The notes: generated from the letters alone by a model not told the origin. DNA of 31,127 nucleotides from an uncultured Rhodospirillaceae bacterium (GCA_900550445.1 URSF01000027.1:1-31127), one strand, 5' to 3'. Positions 16,614 to 25,743 are shown, numbered from the stretch's first letter. Made by a program: numbers and translations.

Positions 16614-17483
16614 ATGGGAAAGCAGCATTCCGGCAATACGGCGTCACTGCATCAGGTTAAAACAAAATTACGGCGTTTTGCCGTTCTGGTGTTGGTAATG
16701 GCCGCATTCGGGTTGATGCTGTTGGGAAAAGCCGATACGATTTTAGTGGAAAAGGCGCAAGTTCTTTTTAACGATATTGCAACGCCTGTCCTGTCTTTAC
16801 TGTCAAAACCGGCCGAAGCGGCGTCCCGGTTCATACAGAACATGCATGAACTGGTGTCAATTCGTCAGGAAAATACGCGGTTGCGGCGTGAAAATCAGGA
16901 GTTGAACCTGATCCGGCTGGATACGGAACAGCTGCGCAAAGAAAACGCTTATCTGACGGATCTTTTGAATTATGTTCCTCCGCCGCAGGCAATTTCCATT
17001 ACTTCGCGCGTTATTGCCGATACGGGAAATTCTTTCGCCCAGTCTTTGATCGCTTTTGTCGGACAGAAGCAGGAAATTGAAAAAGGAAACGTTGTTTTAA
17101 CGGGCGACGGTCTGGTCGGACGAATTGCGTCGGTCGGTATTAATGCCGCCAGAATTTTGCTGATTACGGATATTAACTCGCGCGTGCCGGTGAAAATAGA
17201 ACCGCTGGACACGCCGGCGATTTTGTCTGGCGACAATACGGAATATCCGCAGCTGATTTCTTTGCCCAATAACGCCAAAGTTTCCGTCGGCGACAGAATC
17301 GTTACGTCCGGCATGGCCGGCGTTTATCCGGCCGGTTTACCGGTCGGCGTGATCGTTTCCGTTAATGACGGTGTAATTAAAGTTCGTCCCTTTTTTAACC
17401 GCAGCCGACTGGAAATGGTGCGTATTGTTGATTACGGCCTTTCGGGCTTGTTACCGGATCCGATATGCGAAGTTTCTCCTTAA
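16614..17483 (+). CDS. mreC: Rod-shape determining protein MreC
   Basis: 289 residues. MreC is a bitopic membrane protein whose periplasmic part organises the elongasome around PBP2. A membrane segment lies near residues 22-38 (FAVLVLVMAAFGLMLLG). A coiled coil follows (about 68-105, IRQENTRLRRENQELNLIRL) and then the beta-rich tail (VIADTGNSFAQSLIAFVG, GLVGRI, GDRIVTSGMAGVYPAGLPVGV). The sequence ends 19 nt inside mreD. Typical organisation; no anomalies. Confidence 0.95.
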   Translation: MGKQHSGNTASLHQVKTKLRRFAVLVLVMAAFGLMLLGKADTILVEKAQVLFNDIATPVLSLLSKPAEAASRFIQNMHELVSIRQENTRLRRENQELNLIRLDTEQLRKENAYLTDLLNYVPPPQAISITSRVIADTGNSFAQSLIAFVGQKQEIEKGNVVLTGDGLVGRIASVGINAARILLITDINSRVPVKIEPLDTPAILSGDNTEYPQLISLPNNAKVSVGDRIVTSGMAGVYPAGLPVGVIVSVNDGVIKVRPFFNRSRLEMVRIVDYGLSGLLPDPICEVSP

Positions 17484-18001
17484 TCAATCAGCCTTTTTGC
17501 GATCAGGTCGCGGCAAAGTTCAGGCAATATTCGCCGAAACTGCTGACAATCCTGATTTTGCTGTTTTCCGTCGCGCCGACATATTTGCCCGGTTATTCTT
17601 CGGTCCGGCCTTATCTGACGCTGATTCCCGTTTTTTATTGGGCGGTTTACAGGCCGTATGATTTTTCTGTTTTCAGCGCTTTTATAACGGGGTTGTTTTT
17701 GGACTTTCTGGACGGTACGCCTTTAGGGGTTAATACGCTGGTCTTTACGTTGTTTTACCTGACAACAAAAACGCACCGTCGTTATCTGTTGGGGAAATCT
17801 TTTGTTTTTGTCTGGTTCGGATTTGCTTTATTTTCTTTCGGTGCTTATTTTTTGAAATGGTTGTTTGTTTCGATTAATTACGCTGTTTTTACACCGGTCA
17901 CAATCGCTTTTATCAGTTATTTGCTGCTGCTGTTATGTTACCCTCTGGTTTCCTGGCCGTGCGCCGCTTTGCATTTATATTTGCTGGATAAAGAAAAATG
18001 A
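17465..18001 (+). CDS. mreD: Rod-shape determining protein MreD
   Basis: 178 residues, mostly hydrophobic, with about five or six membrane segments (for example LLTILILLFSVAPTYLPGY, FVWFGFALFSFGAYFL). The diagnostic FSAFITGLFLDFLDGTPLGVN segment matches the family. MreD is an integral component of the elongasome; its exact role is unclear. It overlaps mreC by 19 nt and shares ATGA with mrdA. Family membership is supported mainly by topology, this motif and position. Confidence 0.92.
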   Translation: MRSFSLINQPFCDQVAAKFRQYSPKLLTILILLFSVAPTYLPGYSSVRPYLTLIPVFYWAVYRPYDFSVFSAFITGLFLDFLDGTPLGVNTLVFTLFYLTTKTHRRYLLGKSFVFVWFGFALFSFGAYFLKWLFVSINYAVFTPVTIAFISYLLLLLCYPLVSWPCAALHLYLLDKEK

Positions 18002-19869
18002 TTACGCGTGACGGAGATAAAGGAAAAATGTTAACCCGCCGGGCGGCAATGCTGGCGGGCGGCGAACTTTTTTTATCTTCGATCCTGCTGGGGCGCATGT
18101 ATTATCTGCAGGTATTGGAATCGGACAGGTACAAAACGCTGGCGGAAGAAAACCGGATCAGCACGCGCCTGCTGGCGCCGCCCAGAGGACTGATCTTTGA
18201 CCGTTTCGGCCAGCCGATGGCGCAGAATAACCAGAATTTCCGCGTATTGGTTATTTCCGAACAAACGGAAGGCAATCTGAACGCAACGCTGGAAGCTTTG
18301 AATAAAATTCTGCCGCTGACGGACGGAGAAATCCAGCGGATCCGCAAAGACGTGCGCCGCTCGCGCGATTTTACGCCGGTAACGATCCGGGAAAATCTGA
18401 CCTGGGAACAAATGGCGGCGATACAGTTAAACGCGCCGGATCTGCCGGGAATTATTATTGACGAAGGTCTCAGCCGTTTTTACCCGTTCAAAGAAACTGC
18501 CGCGCATGTTGTCGGCTATGTCGGCGCCGTTTCGGAAGAAGAAATCGCTTCCGGCAATCCGCTGTTGAAACTGCCGGGATTCCGTGTCGGTAAATCGGGC
18601 ATAGAGTTGGAATACAATACGGCTTTGTGCGGTAAAGAAGGCGCCCAGCGTGTCGAAGTCAATGCCGTTGGACGGGTTATCCGCGAGATCGAACGTGACG
18701 AAGGTATTCCCGGAACGACTTTGCCGTTGACGATTGACATGCGTTTGCAGAAAATTGCGTATGAAAAAATGAAAAATGAAAGCGGCGCGGCCGTTCTTTT
18801 AGACATTTATACCGGTGAAGTTCTGGCATTGGTTTCAACCCCCAGCTTTGATCCGAATAAATTCAATCGTGGCTTGTCCAACGAAGAATGGGAAGAAATT
18901 TCAACGAACGAAAAAAATCCGCTGCTGAATAAAGCGCTGGGCGGATTGTATTCTCCCGGTTCGACGTTCAAGATGGTCGTGGCTCTGGCCGCTTTGGAAG
19001 CCGGCGTTATCCGCCCGGATACAAAGATTTTCTGCGGCGGCCATATTATGATGGGGTCGCACCGTTTTCACTGTTGGAAAGCCAGCGGACACGGCAATGT
19101 CGATTTAAAAGAAGCGTTGATGCATTCCTGCGACATTTATTTTTACGAAGTCGCCCGTCGCACCGGCATCGACAAGATTGCCGCCATGGCCAAACGGTTT
19201 GGATTCGGCATGCCGACAGGTATTAATCTGCCCGGTGAAAAATCAGGTCTGATGCCGACCAGACGCTGGAAAGAATTAATTCTGGGCGAGCAATGGCTGC
19301 AGGGGGATACATACAACGCGGGAATCGGGCAGGGATATGTGTTGACGACGCCGATTCAGCTGGCGGTTATGCCAGCCATACTGGCAAACGACGGATATAA
19401 GATTAAACCGACGATTTTAGTGCCAGAAAACAGGGATACATCTGTCAGTCCGGGGGAAAATTTAAACATTTCAAAAACATACCTTCAGCTGATGCGCGAA
19501 GGCATGTTTAACGTTGTTAATGCGGCGAAAGGAACGGCCAAAACGGCGCGACTGAATGTTGACGGCAAACTGATCGCCGGGAAAACGGGAACGACGCAGG
19601 TCAAACGCATTTCGATGAAAGAACGCGAAGAAGGTCTGCGCAGTCAGGACGAACTGCCGTGGGAAGACAGGAATCACGCTTTATTTGTTTCTTTCGGTCC
19701 GACGGATAATCCGCGTTATGCTCTGGCCGTTGTGATCGAACACGGCGGCGGCGGCGCGTCTACGGCGGCGCCGGTCGCGCGCGCGATTATGGAAGCCGCG
19801 TTAAAGCTGGATCCGGCGTCAAAACCGCCCAAGAATCCGAAAAAGAATATGCAGGCAGAAGGGATATGA
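17998..19869 (+). CDS. mrdA: Penicillin-binding protein 2 (elongation transpeptidase)
   Basis: 623 residues, normal for PBP2. It cross-links lateral peptidoglycan in the periplasm together with RodA. One N-terminal membrane anchor lies near residues 16-36, then the dimerisation region (APPRGLIFDRFGQPMAQN). The transpeptidase domain has the S-x-x-K active site at Ser322-Lys325 (STFK), S-C-D at 377-379 and KTG at 529-531. ATGA junctions with mreD and rodA indicate coupled translation. All catalytic motifs are intact. Confidence 0.97.
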   Translation: MITRDGDKGKMLTRRAAMLAGGELFLSSILLGRMYYLQVLESDRYKTLAEENRISTRLLAPPRGLIFDRFGQPMAQNNQNFRVLVISEQTEGNLNATLEALNKILPLTDGEIQRIRKDVRRSRDFTPVTIRENLTWEQMAAIQLNAPDLPGIIIDEGLSRFYPFKETAAHVVGYVGAVSEEEIASGNPLLKLPGFRVGKSGIELEYNTALCGKEGAQRVEVNAVGRVIREIERDEGIPGTTLPLTIDMRLQKIAYEKMKNESGAAVLLDIYTGEVLALVSTPSFDPNKFNRGLSNEEWEEISTNEKNPLLNKALGGLYSPGSTFKMVVALAALEAGVIRPDTKIFCGGHIMMGSHRFHCWKASGHGNVDLKEALMHSCDIYFYEVARRTGIDKIAAMAKRFGFGMPTGINLPGEKSGLMPTRRWKELILGEQWLQGDTYNAGIGQGYVLTTPIQLAVMPAILANDGYKIKPTILVPENRDTSVSPGENLNISKTYLQLMREGMFNVVNAAKGTAKTARLNVDGKLIAGKTGTTQVKRISMKEREEGLRSQDELPWEDRNHALFVSFGPTDNPRYALAVVIEHGGGGASTAAPVARAIMEAALKLDPASKPPKNPKKNMQAEGI

Positions 19870-21026
19870 CAATGGCGGATTTTTCTCCTTTCCGGTTACG
19901 TAATCCGAATATGACGCTGAAAGAACGTTTTTTACACCTCAGCTGGTGTTATATCTTTTTAATTTTTCTGGTCGCGTTTTCCGGCTTTGTCGTTTTGTAT
20001 GCCGCGGCGAACGGGAATTGGGAACCGTGGGCCGGCCGTCAGTTTTCCCGTTTCTGGCTGGGTTGTGCGGTGATGTTTGTCGTTGCCATGATTGATTTGC
20101 GGTTCTGGTTGAAATACGCGTATGTTTTTTATATCGGTGCGGTTATTCTGCTGTTTGTCGTGGAATTTTTCGGTCATGACGCTATGGGGGCCCAGCGTTG
20201 GCTGAATTTGGGATTTATTCGGATACAGCCGTCCGAGTTGATGAAAATCGGTTTGATCTTGGCGCTTTCGCGATATTTCCACGGCAGTTCCCTGCAGGAA
20301 ATGATGAGTATGTCGGCGATTGTTATTCCGTCGTTTATGGTTTTGATTCCGGTGGCGCTGGTTTTAAAACAGCCTGATTTGGGAACGGCAGTTTTAATGG
20401 GTGCGGGATCTTTGTCGTTGTTTTTTCTGGTCGGAATTCAGATGTGGAAATTTGTTGCTTTGGGCATTGCGGGGCTGATTTCGATTCCGATCGGTTGGCG
20501 TTTTTTACATGATTACCAAAAAGAGCGCGTGTTTACTTTTTTAGATCCCGAGCGGGATCCGCTGGGCAAGGGGTATCATATTCTGCAATCCAAAATTACA
20601 CTGGGATCCGGCGGCGTTTTCGGCAAAGGATTTTTGCAAGGAACACAAAGCCGGTTGAATTTTCTGCCTGAAAAACATACGGATTTTATTTTTACCGTTC
20701 TGGCCGAAGAATTCGGATTAGTCGGGTCGGTTTCTTTGCTGCTGCTGTATTTGGCGCTGATTTTTTACGGGTATGTTATTGCTTTCAGGTCTGCCAGTTT
20801 TTTCGGACGGCTGCTGGCGCTGGGGCTGACGACGAATTTGTTTTTGTATGTGTTTATCAATATCGCCATGGTGATGGGACTGTTGCCTGTTGTCGGCGTG
20901 CCTTTGCCGATGATTTCCTACGGCGGAACGGTCATGCTGACATTGATGTTTTCTTTCGGGCTGATCGAATGCGTCAACGTTAACCGAGACGTTCAAATCG
21001 GCCGGCGCGGCGCCTATGACGATTAA
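19866..21026 (+). CDS. rodA: Peptidoglycan glycosyltransferase RodA
   Basis: 386 residues, a SEDS-family polytopic membrane protein with about ten helices, which polymerises lipid II for lateral wall growth with PBP2. Signatures: AQRWLNLGFIRIQPSELMKIG with the conserved QPSE motif, LKQPDLGTA, ERDPLGKGYHILQSKITLGSGG, FLPEKHTDFIFTVLAEEFG and the C-terminal GVPLPMISYGGT. The ATGACAATG start offers a second ATG six bases later. Last gene of the operon; the gap to the opposing gene at 21033 is 6 nt, with no clear terminator. Confidence 0.97.
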   Translation: MTMADFSPFRLRNPNMTLKERFLHLSWCYIFLIFLVAFSGFVVLYAAANGNWEPWAGRQFSRFWLGCAVMFVVAMIDLRFWLKYAYVFYIGAVILLFVVEFFGHDAMGAQRWLNLGFIRIQPSELMKIGLILALSRYFHGSSLQEMMSMSAIVIPSFMVLIPVALVLKQPDLGTAVLMGAGSLSLFFLVGIQMWKFVALGIAGLISIPIGWRFLHDYQKERVFTFLDPERDPLGKGYHILQSKITLGSGGVFGKGFLQGTQSRLNFLPEKHTDFIFTVLAEEFGLVGSVSLLLLYLALIFYGYVIAFRSASFFGRLLALGLTTNLFLYVFINIAMVMGLLPVVGVPLPMISYGGTVMLTLMFSFGLIECVNVNRDVQIGRRGAYDD

Positions 21027-21032
21027 GCGGGG

Positions 21033-23240
21033 TTATCGGCGCAAAGCTGACAACAGGTTATGGAAATCATCTGTCCAAAGAGGACTGTCCTGCTTTGCTT
21101 TAACCGTTTTCCAGCCCGACATTGAAAGCAGCGCTTTTATTTCCGGGGATTCCGGATCATCTGATAAAACTCCCCATTGAGGATAATCCCGATCATACGG
21201 CGGCAGATAACGGACAATAAATACCATTTTTAATTCCGCTGCGATTTTTGCTAAAACCGGTTCGACATTGAAAGCGCGGGAACTGATATGAAACAGGATT
21301 AATCCGCCGGGTTTTAATTTTGAACGGTAAGTTTCAACGGCCTCTTCAGTTGTTAAATGAACGGGAATAAAATGAGAACTGAAAACGTCGATGACGATCA
21401 AATCATATTTTTGATTTGTTTGTTTGCCGATTTCTATTCTGGCATCTCCGATTTTAATATCGGCGGAGGGGGCGCAGTGTTCCAAGTATCTGAAATACCT
21501 GTGTTTTGTTGAGATTTCAACAATGTCTCGATCGATTTCAAAAATGTCGTGGCGCGTTTGCGGCGGCGCGTAACATATTGTCGCGCCGGAACCCAGCCCC
21601 AGCCAGGCAATGACTGCGGGAGAAGGGCGTTTGAAAATTTTAAAAAAATCTTTGATTGCCGACTGTGGTCCGTAATAAGCATCGGGATCGTACGAATAAA
21701 TTATTTTTTCCGGCAAAATTCGTACTTTTTGCACGCCGTGAAACGTATCGCCGTGTTCCAAAATGATGAACGAAGGTAAAAAAGGATTACCCGAAGCTAT
21801 TTTTTTTACGGCAAGCGTTCCGAAAAAATTTCTTTTTTGGAAAACGGCTTCCGCAGTCCGTCCCGAATGAAGCAGTAAAAACAAAACCAGAAAAGAGAAG
21901 AACAGCGGTAAATTTTTCTTTTTTGAAAAAATAAAGAAAAAACCGGCCGCCGCCAGTAAAAGGTCGATCCCTATTTTTATTTCAAGCAGATTTTGTAATT
22001 TTTTTTCAACGGCCGCGCTGAAATTCGGAACAAAGACGAACAGAAGAACCGCCGCGGCGCTGAGCAGGATATTTTTAATTAAATCCTTTTTATTTTCCGA
22101 AAACGAGCTGAGGACAAACGGCAGAGAAGCCGCTAGAATAAAAGGATATTCCATAAAAGATAAAAACAGATACGGAGCCGCGAACGTATTGAAAACGCCG
22201 CCTAAAGCCCCGCCGACGGCTAAACATAAATAAAACAGAGTTAATTTTTCGGGGGCGGGTTTTCGTGCGGACAAAAGGCCGTGACAATATACGGAAAAAA
22301 TGAAATAAAACAAACAGTGGCTGAAAATCAGGAAAAGATTATCGCGGGCCGATGACAATATTTTAAAATGAAAGAAGAAAATAATCACCAGTACAACAGC
22401 CGTTTTATACAGCCGGCGGAAAATATCGGCCGCGTCCGGCGTATAAAATTTGGAAAAAGTCAAAATAAACGAGAACAGATATAAAGACAGCGGCAATATC
22501 CACAAAAAAGGTAATCCGCCGATATCGGTTGATAAATGGTTTGTTACCCCCAGCATCAGGCTGGACGGAATAAAGGCGAGAAGGATCCAGTAAAAAACGG
22601 AAACGGCGTTGATTTTCGGAATCGTTTTGTTTTTGGAAATTTCATCTGTTTGAAAAGTTGTTTTGTTTAAATAAAAAGCGATTCCCAAGACGGTGCAGAA
22701 AAAGCAGCCGAACAGGAAATGCCATAACATGCCCTGGCTTTTAACGCTGAATATTTTTTCGATCGCCAGCGGATAAATATATAAAGCGGCCAAGCTGCCG
22801 ATATTGCTGCATACATACAACGAATAAGGATTTTTACGTTCTTTCAAATCAGATAAAGACAGCCAACGCTGAATTAAGGGGGAAGTCGTTGATAATAAAA
22901 CAAAAGGAAAGAAAATATTTTTTAATAAAGATTTTAAGGCACCCGCGGCCGGCCGGTTGACGTCGATTATGTCCGTTTGAAATTGAAAACGAACGGCGAA
23001 CAGGGCGGCAAATAATAAAAGGCAGTGAATAACAATCTGCCGTTTTAAAGAAAAGCGGCCGGATAAAACATAAGAATAAAGATAACCGGCCAGCAGAGAG
23101 ATTTGAAAAAATACCGTACAGGCATTCCATATATTGGGGGAACCGCCGACTTTAGGCAACAGAATATTGGCTGTCATCGGCTGGATCAGGAACAGTAAAA
23201 ACGCGCTGATAAATATAGACAGATTAAAAAGGGCGAACAT
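21033..23240 (-). CDS. Membrane protein fused to spermidine-synthase-like domain
   Basis: 735 residues from ATG 23240; the longer form from a TTG at 23309 begins next to the neighbouring terminator and is rejected. The N-terminal two thirds hold roughly a dozen membrane helices (FNLSIFISAFLLFLIQPM; PKVGGSPNIWNACTVFFQ). The C-terminal third is a Rossmann aminopropyltransferase-like fold: WLGLGSGAT, DIFEIDRDIVEIS, KIGDARIEIG, DLIVIDVFSSHFIPVHL and TTEEAVETYRSKLKPGGLILFHIS. The glycine motif is GLGSG, not the GGGDG of true SpeE. Such fusions are widespread, but their product is not established to my knowledge. The gene stands alone; the ribosome site is weak. Confidence 0.85.
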   Translation of the reverse strand: MFALFNLSIFISAFLLFLIQPMTANILLPKVGGSPNIWNACTVFFQISLLAGYLYSYVLSGRFSLKRQIVIHCLLLFAALFAVRFQFQTDIIDVNRPAAGALKSLLKNIFFPFVLLSTTSPLIQRWLSLSDLKERKNPYSLYVCSNIGSLAALYIYPLAIEKIFSVKSQGMLWHFLFGCFFCTVLGIAFYLNKTTFQTDEISKNKTIPKINAVSVFYWILLAFIPSSLMLGVTNHLSTDIGGLPFLWILPLSLYLFSFILTFSKFYTPDAADIFRRLYKTAVVLVIIFFFHFKILSSARDNLFLIFSHCLFYFIFSVYCHGLLSARKPAPEKLTLFYLCLAVGGALGGVFNTFAAPYLFLSFMEYPFILAASLPFVLSSFSENKKDLIKNILLSAAAVLLFVFVPNFSAAVEKKLQNLLEIKIGIDLLLAAAGFFFIFSKKKNLPLFFSFLVLFLLLHSGRTAEAVFQKRNFFGTLAVKKIASGNPFLPSFIILEHGDTFHGVQKVRILPEKIIYSYDPDAYYGPQSAIKDFFKIFKRPSPAVIAWLGLGSGATICYAPPQTRHDIFEIDRDIVEISTKHRYFRYLEHCAPSADIKIGDARIEIGKQTNQKYDLIVIDVFSSHFIPVHLTTEEAVETYRSKLKPGGLILFHISSRAFNVEPVLAKIAAELKMVFIVRYLPPYDRDYPQWGVLSDDPESPEIKALLSMSGWKTVKAKQDSPLWTDDFHNLLSALRR

Positions 23241-23310
23241 GGATATTTTTCTTTTTGTAAAAGGGGAACCTAAAAAATTATTTATAAAGAATATTTTATT
23301 GTTTCTCAAT

Positions 23311-23334
23311 AAAAAAGCCCCCGTTTCCGGGGGC
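23311..23334 (-). terminator. Terminator of the secreted-protein pair
   Basis: Stem GCCCCC/GGGGGC (23317-23322 with 23329-23334), 6-nt loop, and on the minus strand a TTTTTT run. It ends the transcript from 25567 through 23357. Confidence 0.85.
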
Positions 23335-23356
23335 TTTTCCGTATATTAAACCGAAA

Positions 23357-24475
23357 TTACTGAGCAACTTTAAGCTGCTGCAATGTCGGTGACGCCGTTA
23401 TCGCGGGTGTTTTCTGAATGGTCAAAATGTCATCATTGGTTGTGACGGCTTTGACCAAAACAGGATCCGCCCGAAGTTGTACTGCGTCTTTAACTGTCAG
23501 AGAACCGTTGAATTTTACGGGAGTCGCTTCAATCAGTTTTACGACGGATTTATCCGTTAAAGTGTCATCTAATTCGACGGCTCTGACCAAACCGGTATAC
23601 GGGAACGGTTTTGTCACTAACTTAAAGTCGTCGGCGACAAACTTATATTCCAGTTTCGGCAGGCAGACATTTAACTGCGAGTGCCATCTTAAAGCCGTTG
23701 TGGCCGGCAGTTTCAGATCATTATTTAATGTCTGTAATCTTACCGCGTTGACAGCTTTAAGCGTGCAGTCGCCGCAGCAGGCTTTTCCGCTGGAAGGCGT
23801 GCAGATTTTTCCGCGCGGGCAGACAACGCCGTCACACGGGTTTTTGCAGCCGCCGTTTCCGTCGGCAACCTGCGTAGAGGAACACTGCGGATCGTTTGTA
23901 GATCCTAACGGGTACGGTTCGCACCGTCCGAGGAAACAGCGATTTCCTTTGGGACAGATCTTATTGCGGCACAAATTGACGATTCTGTAAAGACAGAGAT
24001 TGTTTGCCGTGCATACGCCGTTGCTGCCGCAATCGCTGTCCGTGATACATTTTACACATTTTGTGGTGTCGCCGTTGTTGATGCATTTCAAACCGTCCGA
24101 ACAAGGGGACAGTTCGCAAGGCGTTTTACATGTGCCGTGGGACTTTGCAACGCACAATTTTCCGGTATCACATTTGGTCGCGCTGCAGGCGGGAACGCAG
24201 GCATTGTTGGAACATTTTTCATCGTCGTTACAATCGGCGTCGGTTGAACAGACGTTTAATTCCGTTTTGCCGCCACCGGTGCCATCACCGCCTAAAGTGC
24301 CGCCATCGTTCAGTCCGGAATATTTTGGCGCAGAGGTAACGCCTGCGCTTCTGCCGAGCTTTACCGCGGCTGCGATCGTAAACGTATTATCTGAAAAAAT
24401 GCCGGAAGTTTCCGCCGCCTGAACAGAGCTTGCGGCAAACCAGACACCTGTAAAAAACAAAAACAGTTTTTTCAT
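23357..24475 (-). CDS. Secreted cysteine-rich protein, unknown function
   Basis: 372 residues with a signal peptide (MKKLFLFFTGVWFAASSVQA) and no other membrane segment. After a Gly/Asp-rich spacer, residues about 74-240 contain some 28 cysteines in repeated short modules such as CSTDADCNDDEKC, CITDSDCGSNGVC and CDGVVCPRGKIC. These look like the small disulfide-bonded repeats of Dickkopf/EGF-like or myxobacterial Cys-rich proteins. The last 130 residues are cysteine-poor and strand-rich. A tract (LEYKFVADDFKLVTKP) resembles one in the upstream gene, and the CxGVxC-type module is also shared, so the two are likely relatives. AAAGGAG lies 8 nt before the ATG. Probably periplasmic or surface exposed; role unknown. 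Confidence 0.8.
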   Translation of the reverse strand: MKKLFLFFTGVWFAASSVQAAETSGIFSDNTFTIAAAVKLGRSAGVTSAPKYSGLNDGGTLGGDGTGGGKTELNVCSTDADCNDDEKCSNNACVPACSATKCDTGKLCVAKSHGTCKTPCELSPCSDGLKCINNGDTTKCVKCITDSDCGSNGVCTANNLCLYRIVNLCRNKICPKGNRCFLGRCEPYPLGSTNDPQCSSTQVADGNGGCKNPCDGVVCPRGKICTPSSGKACCGDCTLKAVNAVRLQTLNNDLKLPATTALRWHSQLNVCLPKLEYKFVADDFKLVTKPFPYTGLVRAVELDDTLTDKSVVKLIEATPVKFNGSLTVKDAVQLRADPVLVKAVTTNDDILTIQKTPAITASPTLQQLKVAQ

Positions 24476-24508
24476 AAGTTTTCTCCTTTAATCATTAGGT
24501 TTGCCAAA

Positions 24509-25567
24509 CTATTTCACAGACTTGACGGCTGTTAACGTCTGCAATTTTGCCTGAGAAGCATTCGTCGCTTTTTCCATCAGGACTTTTGTATCAAGTATCT
24601 CTTTTTCAACGGCAGGGTCATCAAGGAACAGTTTAGCTGTTTCGTCTTTCAGAGCCACGGGTTTGGCAATCAGCTCTAAATCTTTGATTTCGTATTTAGA
24701 TTGCAGAGCAGGTCTTAAAATCACGTTCGCTGTCGTCGTTTTTTGATATTCACAACAACCATTGGAGCATTCTTGTCCTTCTCCGCATTTGACGCCTACA
24801 CACTGCATGTCAATAATGGGAAGCACTTTCACGTTGTTGTCACACAGTTTCAATTTGCGGATTTTTTTGGTCGAGATATAATTTTTGACCAGAGTTGTGT
24901 CTAATTTACATTTGCCGGAATATCTGGTGCAATATTCCACTCTGTTTGTTAATGGATTAATGACTTCGGTTTCAGGATCCCAATCCGTGATTTTATACAG
25001 CTGCGGATATTTTTTAACAGAAATAAAAGGTTTAAATTCCGCTTCTGTCAGGGTTGCGGTTTTCAGCCCGTTATTGTCGAGTTCGTATTTTACCTTGAAT
25101 TCGGGCGCTTCCACGACGTCATCGTCAAATTCGACACAGGGAACTTTTTCAAGAATCAAATTTTGATTGGGTATCTTCAGATCAGCGCGGTTAATTGTTA
25201 ATTCTTTTATGGAATCGTCCGCTAACTGAAGCTGCAACAGTTCACTTCGTTGAACCGGCGTAAATTTTTTGATTGTTCCCAAATCCAGCTGTTTAACCGC
25301 CGTTGCGTCTAAATCGCTTACCTTTACGGCTTGCAGCGCAGAGCTGTCAAGAGCTTTGAGCTGAGTACTGGTTAACGTCTTGGTTTGACTGGCGTTTAAT
25401 GTGCTGACGTCTGCGGCTGTCCATGTACTGGCAGCTTTTGTGGTTGTAAATGTGGCAGGCGCAGTATTAACAGTGGTTTGATAAGCAACATTGCTTACCC
25501 CTGTTGCTGCTACTGCCGGAGTGGCGGTCAGACCCGCGACTGCGGCAAGAAGGAAAAATTTTTTCAT
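24509..25567 (-). CDS. Secreted repeat protein with disulfide module, unknown function
   Basis: 352 residues with a signal peptide (MKKFFLLAAVAGLTATPAVA). Residues about 47-115 have a repeated leucine/alanine pattern (VSTLNASQTKTL, STQLKALDSSALQAV, LDATAVKQLDLG), similar to the L-T-x-x-Q-L-x-A-L repeats seen in some large surface proteins. The centre is charged and beta-like. A small Cys cluster (CVGVKCGEGQECSNGCC) parallels the downstream protein, as does the tract KYEIKDLELIAKP. It lies 33 nt upstream of that gene and is probably its operon partner. GAGGAGG 8 nt before the ATG predicts strong translation. A 13-G tract lies 87-99 nt upstream of the start. Confidence 0.8.
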   Translation of the reverse strand: MKKFFLLAAVAGLTATPAVAATGVSNVAYQTTVNTAPATFTTTKAASTWTAADVSTLNASQTKTLTSTQLKALDSSALQAVKVSDLDATAVKQLDLGTIKKFTPVQRSELLQLQLADDSIKELTINRADLKIPNQNLILEKVPCVEFDDDVVEAPEFKVKYELDNNGLKTATLTEAEFKPFISVKKYPQLYKITDWDPETEVINPLTNRVEYCTRYSGKCKLDTTLVKNYISTKKIRKLKLCDNNVKVLPIIDMQCVGVKCGEGQECSNGCCEYQKTTTANVILRPALQSKYEIKDLELIAKPVALKDETAKLFLDDPAVEKEILDTKVLMEKATNASQAKLQTLTAVKSVK

Positions 25568-25653
25568 TATTTGGACCTCCTCTAATGTTTATAATTTTTT
25601 CCACTTTTAATAATATCATCAGATTGTGGCAAAATTATGTTTGATGTAAAACA

Positions 25654-25666
25654 GGGGGGGGGGGGG
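25654..25666. repeat. 13-base poly-G tract upstream of secreted-protein gene
   Basis: Thirteen consecutive G on the plus strand (poly-C on the minus strand), between the divergent genes at 25567 and 25815. On the minus strand it is followed by TTTTACATCAAACATAAT. If CATAAT is a -10 box, the tract falls in its -35/spacer region. Homopolymers this long are strongly avoided unless used for slippage. Confidence 0.8.
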
Positions 25667-25721
25667 CATACAACATATTGAAAATAAATAATAAAATTAA
25701 ATTCGGCGCCTATTTGTTAAT

Positions 25722-25743
25722 AATTATGGCGAAATTATGGCGA
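25722..25743 (+). repeat. Tandem 11-bp direct repeat
   Basis: AATTATGGCGA occurs twice head to tail, about 70 bp before the CDGSH gene start. A related AAAATTATG is at 25632. Could be a binding site or simple slippage product. The rest of 25568-25814 is AT-rich and shows no gene. Confidence 0.6.

Noticed and set aside
23241..23309. TTG start for the spermidine-synthase-like gene at 23309.
   Set aside because: It lies next to the terminator of the neighbouring operon and adds residues before the usual membrane start.
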